A stretch of DNA of 64,000 nt from Bacillota bacterium (GCA_023460995.1 JAEWOE010000003.1:62001-126000); one strand, 5' to 3'; positions 18,175 to 26,853 are shown, counted from the stretch's first letter. Numbers and translations are program-made. Notes: generated by a model not told the origin, from the letters alone.

Positions 18175-18280
18175 TATTACTGTGAGTATGCATAAGGTTA
18201 CGAGCTGCATAGGGATTAAATCCTACACGCATTACACGCGGAGTCACACTCTTTTAATAGAGTGTTTCTGCGTGTTTTTT
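18175..18280 (+). ncRNA. structured RNA element, copy B, with terminator
   Basis: This is a second version of copy A: GTGAG, stem TATGCA/TGCATA, AGGT..GAGC, GGGA..AAATCCTACAC, then CGGAGTCAC and terminator arms ACACGC and GCGTGT around a CACTCT/AGAGTG stem, ending in six T. Stem bases differ from copy A while pairing is kept, which supports an RNA structure. It lies 59 bases before the first gene. Confidence 0.65.
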
Positions 18281-18338
18281 CATATTCATAGAAAGTTATA
18301 ATATTCTTCTTATAAGAAGATAGGAAAGGAGTGATAAT

Positions 18339-18884
18339 ATGAAATATTTTAAAAAATTAGAGGGTAAAACTATTTATTTATCTCCAATGAGTTTAGATGA
18401 TGCTGAAACATATACTAAATGGTTAAATGATTTTGAAGTAACTAATGGCTTAGGTAATAGTTCAAAGATATTTACAGTAGAAGGTGAAAATGAATGGCTA
18501 GAAACAGTGCTTAAGAAAGGTGAATATAGTTTCGCTATAGTTGATTTAAAAACTGATATATTACTTGGTAGTTGTGGTTTTAATAAACTAGATAGTTGTC
18601 GCCAAACTGGAACTGTCGGAATTTTTATTGGAGAAAAAGAAAATCGTGGTAAAGGTATAGGCACTGAAGCACTTAGTTTATTAATAGAGTTTGGTTTTGA
18701 TTATTTAAATCTTAATAATATAAATTTAGATGTATATAGTTTTAATAAAGGCGCTGTTAAGTGTTACGAAAAAGTAGGATTTAAAAAATATGGAGTTCGT
18801 CATGAAGTATATCCATTAAAAGGAAAATTATATGATTTAATTTCAATGGAAATACTTAAAAAGGATTATAGAGAGGGTAAGTAA
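18339..18884 (+). CDS. GNAT N-acetyltransferase, RimJ/RimL type
   Basis: This 181-residue acetyltransferase has the RimJ/RimL-like acetyl-CoA signature GEKENRGKGIGTEAL and a C-terminal CYEKVGFKKYG motif. It could acetylate a protein N-terminus, a small amine or an antibiotic. It heads the ABC exporter operon (one base before the ATPase gene) behind the two RNA elements, which hints at a detoxification or resistance role. AAAGGAGTGAT (18325-18335) is a strong ribosome site. Confidence 0.85.
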   Translation: MKYFKKLEGKTIYLSPMSLDDAETYTKWLNDFEVTNGLGNSSKIFTVEGENEWLETVLKKGEYSFAIVDLKTDILLGSCGFNKLDSCRQTGTVGIFIGEKENRGKGIGTEALSLLIEFGFDYLNLNNINLDVYSFNKGAVKCYEKVGFKKYGVRHEVYPLKGKLYDLISMEILKKDYREGK

Positions 18885-18885
18885 A

Positions 18886-19863
18886 ATGAATGTTATTGAG
18901 GTAAAGAATCTTTCTAAGACTTTTAGAATTAAAGTTAAGGAAAAAGGTTTAAAAGGAAGTTTAAAATCGATATTTAAGCCAAAGTATAAAATAACAAAGG
19001 CTGTTGATAAAGTATCATTCAACGTCGAAAAAGGTGAAATGATAGCTTTTATAGGTCCAAATGGAGCAGGTAAGTCAACAACTATTAAAATGCTTACTGG
19101 TATTTTATATCCAAATAGTGGTGATATAAAAGTTATGGGAATTAATCCAACAAAAGATAGAAAAAAACTAGCATATCAAATTGGAACAGTTTTTGGACAA
19201 AAAGAACAATTGTGGACACATTTAACACCATATGATAATTTTAAATTCTTTGGAGCAGTATATGATTTAGAACCTAAATTAGTAGAAAAAAGAATTGAAG
19301 AATATAAAAATTTATTTGAATTAGATGAGTTTATCAACATTCCAGTAAGAAATTTGTCGCTTGGTCAAAGAATAAGATGTGAAATTGCAGCTTCTCTTAT
19401 TCATAATCCTAATATATTATTCTTAGATGAGCCAACTATTGGACTAGATCCAGTAGTAAAGGAAAAAATTCGAAGTTTAATTAAGAGACTTAATAAAGAA
19501 CAAAAGACTACTGTTTTTTTAACTAGTCATGATGTATCAGATATTGAAAAACTATGTAAAAGAGTAGTCATAGTTAATAACGGTAAGATAGTTTTAGATG
19601 ATTCAATGGAAAATCTTAAGTACCATTATTTGGATAAAAAAATTATTGAAGCGAAGATGAAAGAAAAGGTTAATCTTGATGTGACTGATGGTATTACAAT
19701 AATAAAAGATAAAGATTATAGTCTAAAGTTAGAAGTAGATACAACTAAAAAAAGTATAAGTGATGCGATAAAAATGCTAGATACTGATAAAATAATTGAT
19801 ATAAATATATCTAATACTCCACTAGAAAATATAATAACGGAAATATATAAAGAAACAAAATAA
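18886..19863 (+). CDS. ABC-2 type exporter ATPase
   Basis: This 325-residue ATP-binding subunit is of the DrrA/ABC-2 class with the long basic N-terminal insert (KEKGLKGSLKSIFKPKYK). Walker A GPNGAGKST is at 57-65, signature LSLGQR, Walker B ILFLDEPTIGLD, H-loop TSHDVSDIEKLC, and a C-terminal regulatory extension. It energises the two permeases downstream. GAGAGGG (18871-18877) precedes the ATG. Substrate is unknown. Confidence 0.9.
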   Translation: MNVIEVKNLSKTFRIKVKEKGLKGSLKSIFKPKYKITKAVDKVSFNVEKGEMIAFIGPNGAGKSTTIKMLTGILYPNSGDIKVMGINPTKDRKKLAYQIGTVFGQKEQLWTHLTPYDNFKFFGAVYDLEPKLVEKRIEEYKNLFELDEFINIPVRNLSLGQRIRCEIAASLIHNPNILFLDEPTIGLDPVVKEKIRSLIKRLNKEQKTTVFLTSHDVSDIEKLCKRVVIVNNGKIVLDDSMENLKYHYLDKKIIEAKMKEKVNLDVTDGITIIKDKDYSLKLEVDTTKKSISDAIKMLDTDKIIDINISNTPLENIITEIYKETK

Positions 19864-20654
19864 TGAAAAAGTATTTATATATATATAAAACAACCTTTCT
19901 AGATAGTATTCAGTATATATCAAGTATTTTATTTAAATTCATAGGCTATTTTATTAGTATATTTGTTATGTTTAGTTTATGGTCATATATATATAGTGAT
20001 CCAGAAAATATAATAAATGGTTACAGTCTATCACAAATGATTTGGTATATTTTAATGGCGGAAATTATTACTTATGGTAGTAATAGCTCTGTTATAATAA
20101 ACGAAGTATCAAAAGATATAAAGAATGGTAATATTGCTTATCATATAAATAAACCATATCATTATCTAGGTTACATTTTTATGAAGTATTTAGGTGACTG
20201 TACTATAAAACTAATATTATATACAGTTGTTAGTATTTCTTTAGCTTTTATATTTGTAGGCTCTATACCTAATTTTAATTTTACTAGTATTATATTTATC
20301 TTAATATCTTTCCTTCTTGCTATAATGATTAATGGAATAATTAAAATTACAATTAGTCTAATAGCATTTTGGGTAGAGGATAGTGAACCATTTCACTGGA
20401 TATATAGTAAGTTTATGCTTATATTAGGAGTATTCTTTCCAATTGAAATGTTTCCGGCTATTTTAAGACCAATTATTAGCTATACTCCTGTATATGTAGT
20501 AATATATGGTCCAGCAAAATTAGTAGTCGATTTCTCGCGAAGACTACTAGAAAGTGTTCTTATAGGACAACTTTTATATTTATTAATTACGGGTTTAATT
20601 ATGATATTAGTATTTAGAAAGGGGGCAAAGAGAGTAAATGTTAACGGTGGTTAA
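19863..20654 (+). CDS. ABC-2 family permease, subunit 1
   Basis: This 263-residue integral membrane protein has about six helices and belongs to the ABC-2 permease group (ABC2_membrane_6-like) that pairs with a second permease. The start overlaps the ATPase stop by one base (TAATG), so translation is coupled. With its partner it probably forms the membrane pore of the exporter. Confidence 0.8.
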   Translation: MKKYLYIYKTTFLDSIQYISSILFKFIGYFISIFVMFSLWSYIYSDPENIINGYSLSQMIWYILMAEIITYGSNSSVIINEVSKDIKNGNIAYHINKPYHYLGYIFMKYLGDCTIKLILYTVVSISLAFIFVGSIPNFNFTSIIFILISFLLAIMINGIIKITISLIAFWVEDSEPFHWIYSKFMLILGVFFPIEMFPAILRPIISYTPVYVVIYGPAKLVVDFSRRLLESVLIGQLLYLLITGLIMILVFRKGAKRVNVNGG

Positions 20655-21432
20655 AAATGAAGTTAAAATAATGTTATTACAAATTAAATATAATCTTATG
20701 CGTGAAATGACTAACTCTTTTACCTTTATTATGAATGTTATCTTTATGATTCTAAATAATGCGACATTTATAGTTCAGTGGATAATACTATTTTCACTGA
20801 AAGATAATTTTGGTGGTTATGAATTAAGTGATATTTTATTATTATGGGCTGTAGCAAGTACTTCATATGGTATAGCTCATACGCTATTTAACGGTATATA
20901 TAAAATGCCATCTTTAATTGAGGATGGTAAAATTGATAGCTTTTTAATCCTTCCAAAAAACACTTTATTGATGCTGGCTACAAGTAGTACTAGAACATCA
21001 GCTATAGGCGATTTCGTTTATGGTTATATCATAATGTTTATTTTTCATTTTAGTATATATAATTTATTAATGTTTACCTTTTTATGTATCCTAAGTAGTT
21101 TAATATATGTATCTTTAACATGTATCTTCAATAGTTTAACATTCTGGTTTATTAGATCTAATTATCTTACAGACAGTATAATTCATATTTTTATTAATTT
21201 TTCAACATATCCAGATACCATTTTTGATAATCTTATTAAGATAATTGTATTTACAATTATACCTGTAGGATTTGCAATATATTTACCTGTTAGAGTCATA
21301 ATGAACTTTAATTTAATATATTTTTTATCTATCATTTGTGTAACAATATTATTTATTGTTTTGGCTTTTTTAATCTTTTATAAAGGTTTAAAAAGGTATA
21401 CATCTAGTAACTTAATGGTGGCTAGAGTATAA
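20638..21432 (+). CDS. ABC-2 family permease, subunit 2
   Basis: This 264-residue membrane protein has about six helices and the same family appearance as the preceding gene, with which it overlaps by 17 bases. It is likely the second half of a heterodimeric transmembrane domain. GGGGG at 20622-20626 and AAGAGAG nearer the ATG are candidate ribosome sites. It is the last gene of the GNAT-ABC operon. Confidence 0.8.
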   Translation: MLTVVKNEVKIMLLQIKYNLMREMTNSFTFIMNVIFMILNNATFIVQWIILFSLKDNFGGYELSDILLLWAVASTSYGIAHTLFNGIYKMPSLIEDGKIDSFLILPKNTLLMLATSSTRTSAIGDFVYGYIIMFIFHFSIYNLLMFTFLCILSSLIYVSLTCIFNSLTFWFIRSNYLTDSIIHIFINFSTYPDTIFDNLIKIIVFTIIPVGFAIYLPVRVIMNFNLIYFLSIICVTILFIVLAFLIFYKGLKRYTSSNLMVARV

Positions 21433-21476
21433 ATACAAAGATAAATATAGAAAAATGTTTATTTTTCATAAAAATG

Positions 21477-21485
21477 TGGTAAAAT
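21477..21485 (+). promoter_or_regulatory. promoter of T-box leader
   Basis: TGGTAAAAT is an extended -10 immediately before the T-box RNA. Confidence 0.5.
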
Positions 21486-21494
21486 ATTCTTATA

Positions 21495-21687
21495 AATTGA
21501 TGACGAAGAATAGTAATAAAAATATTTATTTTAAGAGAGTCTATGGTTGGTGAAAATAGATAATAATGTTTTATGAATCTACTTCTAAGAGAAATGTAAA
21601 CATTTCCGGATAATACCGTTATATTAATTAAGATCAAAGTAGGATGGTACCGTGCTTATGCACTCCTATACTTTGGTCTTTTTTTGT
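21495..21687 (+). ncRNA. T-box riboswitch, probable serine specifier
   Basis: The leader has the T-box hallmarks: an AGTA-type segment (GAATAGTAAT), AGAGAG, GGTTGGTGAAAA, a specifier region GAA-TCT-AC (TCT, a Ser codon, 21578-21580), and the T-box AGGATGGTACCGTG followed by a terminator stem (GTGC/GCAC, TCAAAGTA with TACTTTGG) and seven T. Uncharged tRNA-Ser would favour the antiterminator and switch on the GNAT-serS operon. Confidence 0.88.
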
Positions 21688-21701
21688 TAAGGAGGAAAGT
21701 T

Positions 21702-22166
21702 ATGACTATAAATAGTATATTTAATGATATCAAAGTTCTTAGTGATGGTGAAATAGAGTTAAAACTTTGTTTAGGGCTGGAATCTAATAGACAGTTTTAC
21801 TATATAATATATCGATTAAGTGATAATGAAAAAGTTGGTCAATGCGGCATAAGAATGCAAAAGAATGATGAGAATTATTATTTAGGTAATATTGAATATG
21901 AAATTTTGCCATATAGTCGTGGTAATCATTATGCTGAAAAAGCATCTAGATTGCTGGCTAAAGTTGCCTCCTATTATAATGTAGATAGTTTAATTATAAC
22001 GGCTAATCCAGAAAATAAACCATCAATTAAAACAATAGAAAATTTAGGCGCTAGTTTTATTGAAATAAAAAAGGTTCCTAAAAAATCGAGATTATTTAAG
22101 AGTGGAAACCAGTATGTCTCGATATACGAATGGGATTTAAAAGAAAAGGGAGATAGAAATTTATGA
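21702..22166 (+). CDS. GNAT family N-acetyltransferase
   Basis: This 154-residue GNAT protein has EILPYSRGNHYAEKASRLLAKVA (the R-G-x-x-x-A acetyl-CoA loop) and NPENKPSIKTIENLGASF (the usual C-terminal N-x-x-S-x-x-x-x-x-x-x-G-F/A). It is co-transcribed with serS under the serine T-box; the link to serine or tRNA charging is inferred only from position. AAGGAGG (21689-21695) fixes ATG 21702; the frame upstream runs into the terminator. Confidence 0.82.
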   Translation: MTINSIFNDIKVLSDGEIELKLCLGLESNRQFYYIIYRLSDNEKVGQCGIRMQKNDENYYLGNIEYEILPYSRGNHYAEKASRLLAKVASYYNVDSLIITANPENKPSIKTIENLGASFIEIKKVPKKSRLFKSGNQYVSIYEWDLKEKGDRNL

Positions 22167-23449
22167 TAGATATAAAATTAATAAGAGAAAATAGAGATTT
22201 AGTTAAAGAAAATATTAAAAGGAAGTTTCAAGATAGAAAACTTCCTATTGTCGATGAAATTTATGAATTAGATATTAAATATCGCGATGCCAAACAAACA
22301 GCTGATAATTTAAGAGCAGAAAAAAACTCTAAAAGTGCAGAAATTGGTAATTTAATGCGTGAAGGCAAAAAAGAGGAAGTTGAACAAGTTAAAAAAGATG
22401 TTAGTGATTATGGTGATAAAATAGCCAAACTTGAAGTTGAAGAAGAAAATCTTCAAAAAGAAATAAAAGAAAAAATGATGATTATTCCTAATATTATTGC
22501 CGACTCAGTTCCAGTAGGAAAAGACGATAATGAAAATGTTGAAATTGAAAAATTTGGTGAGCCAGTAGTTCCAAATTTTGAAGTTCCATATCATGCAGAT
22601 ATAATTGATAAATTAAATGGTCTTGACAAAGATAGTGCTGGAAGAACTAGCGGTAATGGTTTTTACTATTTAATGGGTGATGTTGCAAGATTACATTCAG
22701 CTATGCTTTCATATGCAAGAGATTTTATGATTAATAAAGATTTTACATATTGTGTACCTCCATTTATGATTAGAAGTGATGTTGTAACAGGTGTTATGAG
22801 TTTTGAAGAAATGGATGCTATGATGTATAAAATAGAGGGTGAAGATTTATACCTAATTGGTACAAGTGAACACTCTATGATTGGAAAATTTAAAGATCAA
22901 ATAGTAAAAGAAACAGAACTTCCTGTATCTTTAACTTCATATTCTCCATGTTTTAGAAAAGAAGTTGGAGCTCATGGAATTGAAGAAAGAGGTATTTATA
23001 GAGTACATCAATTTGAAAAACAAGAGATGGTTGTCCTTTGTAAGCCGGAAGATTCAATGGATTGGTATAACAAAATGTGGAGCTATACTGTAGAATTCTT
23101 TAGAAGTTTAGATGTACCAGTTAGAACTCTTGAATGTTGTAGTGGTGACCTTGCTGATCTTAAAGTTAAGAGCTGTGATATTGAAGCATGGAGCCCAAGA
23201 CAAAAGAAATATTTTGAAGTTGGAAGCTGTAGTACATTAGGCGATGCTCAAGCAAGAAGACTAGGTATTCGCACAAAGGGTGAAGATGGAACATATTATG
23301 TTCATACTCTAAACAACACTGTTTTAGCTACTCCAAGAGGATTAATTGCCTTTTTAGAAAATAATGTTAATATAGATGGCAGTGTAAATATTCCAGTAGC
23401 ACTTAGACCTTATATGGGCGGAAATGACAAATTAATACCAAAAAAATAG
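22163..23449 (+). CDS. serS: seryl-tRNA synthetase
   Basis: This 428-residue class II synthetase charges tRNA-Ser. It has an N-terminal coiled-coil arm (about 30-110, rich in K/E), GTSEHSMIGKF, motif 2 (PCFRKEVGAHGIEERGIYRVHQFEKQEMV), and motif 3 ending ATPRGLIAFLENN. The TSEH, SCSTLGDAQARR and LNNTVLATPR wording differs from Bacillus SerRS and matches the second bacterial type seen in some Clostridia. It overlaps the GNAT gene by four bases (ATGA) and lies under the T-box. Confidence 0.93.
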   Translation: MIDIKLIRENRDLVKENIKRKFQDRKLPIVDEIYELDIKYRDAKQTADNLRAEKNSKSAEIGNLMREGKKEEVEQVKKDVSDYGDKIAKLEVEEENLQKEIKEKMMIIPNIIADSVPVGKDDNENVEIEKFGEPVVPNFEVPYHADIIDKLNGLDKDSAGRTSGNGFYYLMGDVARLHSAMLSYARDFMINKDFTYCVPPFMIRSDVVTGVMSFEEMDAMMYKIEGEDLYLIGTSEHSMIGKFKDQIVKETELPVSLTSYSPCFRKEVGAHGIEERGIYRVHQFEKQEMVVLCKPEDSMDWYNKMWSYTVEFFRSLDVPVRTLECCSGDLADLKVKSCDIEAWSPRQKKYFEVGSCSTLGDAQARRLGIRTKGEDGTYYVHTLNNTVLATPRGLIAFLENNVNIDGSVNIPVALRPYMGGNDKLIPKK

Positions 23450-23470
23450 ATGCTTTACAGCATCTTTTTA
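23447..23470 (+). terminator. intrinsic terminator
   Basis: AGATGCT pairs with AGCATCT across loop TTAC, followed by TTTT; ends the serS operon. Confidence 0.75.
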
Positions 23471-23479
23471 ATTATATAA

Positions 23480-23508
23480 TTGACACTTTTATATATATAT
23501 AATACAAT
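23480..23508 (+). promoter_or_regulatory. sigma-A-type promoter
   Basis: TTGACA (23480-23485), 17 bases, TACAAT (23503-23508), ahead of the HD-GYP-like gene. Confidence 0.6.
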
Positions 23509-23542
23509 TTATATAATGTTAATAATAGAAATGGGTGAGATA

Positions 23543-24928
23543 ATGACAGATTTTACAACTAATTTAAGTGGCAACTTTGAAAATATTACCGAATTACCAA
23601 TAGATAATTTAGATTATGCAGTAGGTAGAGTATTATGTGAAAGTGTAACTTTTTTAAATAATACTAACAGTTGTATATTGCGTGCAAATGGTAAACCATT
23701 AACAGATTTAGAAATTGAGATGTTAAAAAGAGCTAGAAGTAGAAACCCAGAAAATTTTCCTGATTCTATTAAACTAGTTTCTATTTTGCCATCAGTTAAA
23801 GAAAAATCTTTATCAATTAAAGATAGAAATGAAACAATAAGTATTTTTAGTGAGGCTAAAAATAATTTTAAATCAAGTATCTATAAGAATACTGCTGAGA
23901 AAGAAATAGATAAAATAAGTAAAAATGCTGAAGTTTTTGTTAACAATATTAAATTTTCGAGCATAGATGGTGGAATAAGTTATAATTATTTAGATTATGG
24001 TATTGCTAACCCTATGTCTTATGATAGAACAGTAAATGCATTATCATTTATTGTTTCTCTTGGTAAAGCTTACAATATTAATGTATCATCAACTAAAAAT
24101 ATTGACTTAAAAAATTTAGCTCAAGCAGGTTTGCTTTCAACTATTGGTGATCTATATTCACCAGAAAATATGTCTACTAATACAAAAATGGGAAATATAG
24201 ATTCTAAAACAGAGTTAAGTAGGTTTTATTCTAAGATAATTGATAGTCCTATTTTCTTGAAAAGATGTCCGAAATTTGATTTTTCTGTTCTGGAGAAATA
24301 TGATAGTAAGTATGTTTCTATATACTCTTATCTAATGCTTAAGGGAAAAGAAAATTATAGTACAATAGATGTATTAACAATTGATGCAATATTAAAATCT
24401 AATGAAAACATAGATGGAAGTGGTCCTCTTGGAGTAAGTTTGAAAACAACAGGTGAAGATGCTTCTAAGACTGATGTAATGGCTCAAATAATTAAAATTG
24501 GTTTTTTATGGCAAGATAAGTTGATAGAATTAAGAGAAAGTTCTAGAAAAAATAGACAAACAGCGAATACAATAAGTAATGTTGCTGACTTTTATCAAAC
24601 ACTAAAACAACTTGCTATGAATAATGAAATTGATAAAGACTTATTAGAACTTATGATTAGAACTAATCCACTTTATCAAACAAATGATGTTGTTGAATTA
24701 TCAAATGGTACTTTAGCAACTGTAATAAAACAAAATAAAGATTTTCCTGAGCAACCAACAGTTGGTTATAAAAATAATAGTGGAACTTTAGAAGTTGTTG
24801 ATTTATCAAAAACAATGAATATAACAATTAAAAATGGTTTTGCAACTTATGAACTTGAAAATATAGTTTTAAAAAATAAAACTAAAGAAGTTAATACTTC
24901 AGAAGAAGTAAGTAGAAAAAGTATATAA
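23543..24928 (+). CDS. degenerate HD-GYP-like protein
   Basis: This 461-residue protein has an N-terminal region resembling the domain that precedes HD-GYP (LDYAVGRVLCESV..). In the second half, LAQAGLLSTIGDLYSP matches the HD-GYP segment normally reading LLHDIGK, and NENIDGSGPLG matches HHExxDGSGYPxG. The metal-binding H, D and HH residues are missing, so it is unlikely to hydrolyse cyclic di-GMP and may be a receptor or scaffold. GGGTGAGA (23533-23540) supports ATG 23543. Single-gene unit. Confidence 0.6.
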   Translation: MTDFTTNLSGNFENITELPIDNLDYAVGRVLCESVTFLNNTNSCILRANGKPLTDLEIEMLKRARSRNPENFPDSIKLVSILPSVKEKSLSIKDRNETISIFSEAKNNFKSSIYKNTAEKEIDKISKNAEVFVNNIKFSSIDGGISYNYLDYGIANPMSYDRTVNALSFIVSLGKAYNINVSSTKNIDLKNLAQAGLLSTIGDLYSPENMSTNTKMGNIDSKTELSRFYSKIIDSPIFLKRCPKFDFSVLEKYDSKYVSIYSYLMLKGKENYSTIDVLTIDAILKSNENIDGSGPLGVSLKTTGEDASKTDVMAQIIKIGFLWQDKLIELRESSRKNRQTANTISNVADFYQTLKQLAMNNEIDKDLLELMIRTNPLYQTNDVVELSNGTLATVIKQNKDFPEQPTVGYKNNSGTLEVVDLSKTMNITIKNGFATYELENIVLKNKTKEVNTSEEVSRKSI

Positions 24929-24930
24929 AA

Positions 24931-24961
24931 AAAATAGATGCATTTACGCATCTATTTTTTT
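24931..24961 (+). terminator. intrinsic terminator
   Basis: AAATAGATGC pairs with GCATCTATTT across loop ATTTAC, then more T. Confidence 0.85.
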
Positions 24962-25010
24962 TATAACTTTCTAACTTTTTCACCAGAATAAATGTAATTA
25001 TAGTTAGTAC

Positions 25011-25143
25011 TTATTCTAACATTTTTTCAATGTATATAATGGCACAATTTCCCATATTAGGTTCATCATTAAACCACTCAGGAGTATATTCTTCATCCTT
25101 AAAGCAATATCTTATTGACTTCCTCCATGTGGTAATTTAGCAT
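25011..25143 (-). pseudogene. possible frameshifted small gene
   Basis: On the minus strand GGTGGTGAT precedes ATG (25143), giving MLNYHMEEVNKILL then a stop. A shift of frame continues as RYCFKDEEYTPEWFNDEP and on to a TAA at 25011-25013, which reads like real protein. A TGACATAAT promoter lies upstream. I infer a roughly 45-residue gene broken by one frameshift; family unknown. It occupies most of the 24962-25200 gap. Confidence 0.35.
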
Positions 25144-25165
25144 AAAATCACCACCATTTTGTTAT

Positions 25166-25174
25166 ATTATGTCA
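25166..25174 (-). promoter_or_regulatory. possible promoter of the broken small gene
   Basis: On the minus strand this reads TGACATAAT, about 23 bases before the ATG at 25143. Confidence 0.35.
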
Positions 25175-25242
25175 TATTAAAATCTAATGTACTTAAATAA
25201 GCAATTAAATAAAAAAACATATAGTTTTTTCTCTTTCCTGTA

Positions 25243-25251
25243 TGTTATAAT
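25243..25251 (+). promoter_or_regulatory. extended -10 promoter
   Basis: TGTTATAAT, 22 bases before ATG 25274. Confidence 0.6.
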
Positions 25252-25273
25252 ATAAATAATAGGAGGTATGTAT

Positions 25274-25834
25274 ATGAGAAAGGGAAAATTTGTTAAAGAA
25301 CTAAAAAGTTACTTTAAGGATTATCATTTTAATAAACATCATTTTTACTATACAGTTTTAATACTTATTATTTTACTTCTTTCAATTTTCTTATTTAATA
25401 ATTATAATAAGTGTACAGTTTATGAAGTAAGTACTAATACAGATAATTTTAATGTGAAAAATGGAGTATTAATCTTAACTAAAGACGATAGTATTCTTAA
25501 AATATCAGATATAACATATGATGGGGATATAATATACGCTATGTATGTTGAAATGGGATTATATGTAGTTATTAATGATGAATATTATTTAATTAATTCA
25601 TTCTCATCTACCTCAGATGAAGGATTTAATTTAATTGATTATCTTGATAAAACTAAATTTGATATTACTGAAAATAATACTAATATAGATATTTTTAGTA
25701 ATGATATTAAAAAGCATATTGTAGATAACTTATATTTAAAAATAAATATGACATCAATAGATGGTGAAGTAGTTGAAGAAGAACTTAAATTAGATGTAGA
25801 TGCATTATACCGAAATACAAAACTATTTTATTAA
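25274..25834 (+). CDS. single-pass membrane protein, unknown function
   Basis: This 186-residue protein has a basic cytoplasmic N-terminus of about 30 residues, one membrane helix (FYYTVLILIILLLSIFLF, about 27-45) and a probable extracellular domain of about 140 residues rich in D, N and I with beta-like patterning. I do not recognise it. AGGAGG (25261-25266) fits ATG 25274 better than 25268. It is monocistronic. Confidence 0.65.
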   Translation: MRKGKFVKELKSYFKDYHFNKHHFYYTVLILIILLLSIFLFNNYNKCTVYEVSTNTDNFNVKNGVLILTKDDSILKISDITYDGDIIYAMYVEMGLYVVINDEYYLINSFSSTSDEGFNLIDYLDKTKFDITENNTNIDIFSNDIKKHIVDNLYLKINMTSIDGEVVEEELKLDVDALYRNTKLFY

Positions 25835-25840
25835 TTTATA

Positions 25841-25868
25841 AAGCAAAACTTTGTTGTTTTGCTTTTTT
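25841..25868 (+). terminator. intrinsic terminator
   Basis: AAGCAAAAC pairs with GTTTTGCTT across a six-base loop, then T. Confidence 0.8.
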
Positions 25869-25869
25869 A

Positions 25870-25878
25870 TGTTATAAT
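25870..25878 (+). promoter_or_regulatory. extended -10 promoter
   Basis: TGTTATAAT immediately follows the upstream terminator and lies 17 bases before ATG 25896. Confidence 0.6.
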
Positions 25879-25895
25879 TTCTATAGGTGAAGCTT

Positions 25896-26843
25896 ATGAA
25901 GGATTTAGTTAGTGTTATAGTGTTAATTAATAATATTGAATCTTATATTAGTATATGTTTGGATTCTATTTTAAAACAAACATATAAAAATTTAGAAATC
26001 CTACTTATATACAAAAAAACTGAGGATAACTCTTTAAAAATATGTAATTATTATAAAGATCTAGATAAAAGAGTTCAAATAATTACTGTTGGTGATAATA
26101 GTAAAAATAATCTTAAAAATGTTGGTATTAAACACGCTAAAGGTAATTATATTACTATAATTGATGGTGGAGATTTTGTCACTCCTAATTATGTTCATTA
26201 TATGGTTGATTTAATAAAAAAAGAAAAAGCTGATATGGTTTGTACTGGGCGTTATTTTGCTAAATATAAACCATCTAAAATTAATAAATATGAAGTTTAT
26301 AAAGGTAAAGAAATAATGCGCAATTACATGCATATGAAATTCAAAAGTCACTTTTATGCTAAACTTTATAAAAAAGAATTATTTAATGATATAACATATC
26401 CTAATGTAACATACTATGATGATTTTATGATTACCTATAAGTTATTTGCTAAAGCTAATAAAATAGTTAACAGTACAGCTGAAAATTATTGTCTTGTTCT
26501 TAATAAAGTATATTTTAAAGATAAAATAAAAGATGATGATCGTATGAAGAAAATAGGTAGTTGCTTTGATATGCTAACATTTATGGAAGAAAACTATCCA
26601 GAATTAGAAAACTACTGTAAAACAAAAATATGCTTTGAAGCTATTGATTTATTTAGAGATGTTAAAGATAATGATTATCGTAAACAGTTATATAGTTATG
26701 TAAAATTATATCGTAGGTATGCTTTAAATGATGATAGAATTGGATTAAAGAGTAAATCATTATGTATGAGATCACTACTTGGATATTATTTTATGAAGTT
26801 TAGTTTTGATATAGAAGAACTATTAAAAAAGCCTATTGCATAG
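25896..26843 (+). CDS. family 2 glycosyltransferase
   Basis: This 315-residue GT2/GT-A protein has an N-terminal LVSVIVLINNIESYISICLDSILKQTYKNLEILL core typical of the family. The metal-binding motif appears as DGGDF (usual DxD or DGDD form slightly altered). The C-terminal 120 residues are helical. It probably transfers a sugar in surface polysaccharide or glycoprotein synthesis. No signal peptide or membrane helix is seen. AGGTGA (25885-25890) sets ATG 25896. It stands alone, so the acceptor is unknown. Confidence 0.82.
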   Translation: MKDLVSVIVLINNIESYISICLDSILKQTYKNLEILLIYKKTEDNSLKICNYYKDLDKRVQIITVGDNSKNNLKNVGIKHAKGNYITIIDGGDFVTPNYVHYMVDLIKKEKADMVCTGRYFAKYKPSKINKYEVYKGKEIMRNYMHMKFKSHFYAKLYKKELFNDITYPNVTYYDDFMITYKLFAKANKIVNSTAENYCLVLNKVYFKDKIKDDDRMKKIGSCFDMLTFMEENYPELENYCKTKICFEAIDLFRDVKDNDYRKQLYSYVKLYRRYALNDDRIGLKSKSLCMRSLLGYYFMKFSFDIEELLKKPIA

Positions 26844-26853
26844 ACTTTTTTTT
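26826..26853 (+). terminator. probable terminator, imperfect stem
   Basis: AAGCCTAT pairs with ATAGACTT (one mismatch) and a run of eight T follows; it overlaps the glycosyltransferase stop. Confidence 0.5.

Noticed and set aside
18200..18250. Resemblance of copy B (ATTACACGCGGA) to the preQ1-II riboswitch core
   Set aside because: Only a short string is shared; the expected stem-pseudoknot order is absent and copy A lacks the string, so I left the class open.
21450..21467. Terminator for the ABC operon (GAAAAAT/ATTTTTC)
   Set aside because: All but one pair are A-T and no T tract follows; too weak to list.
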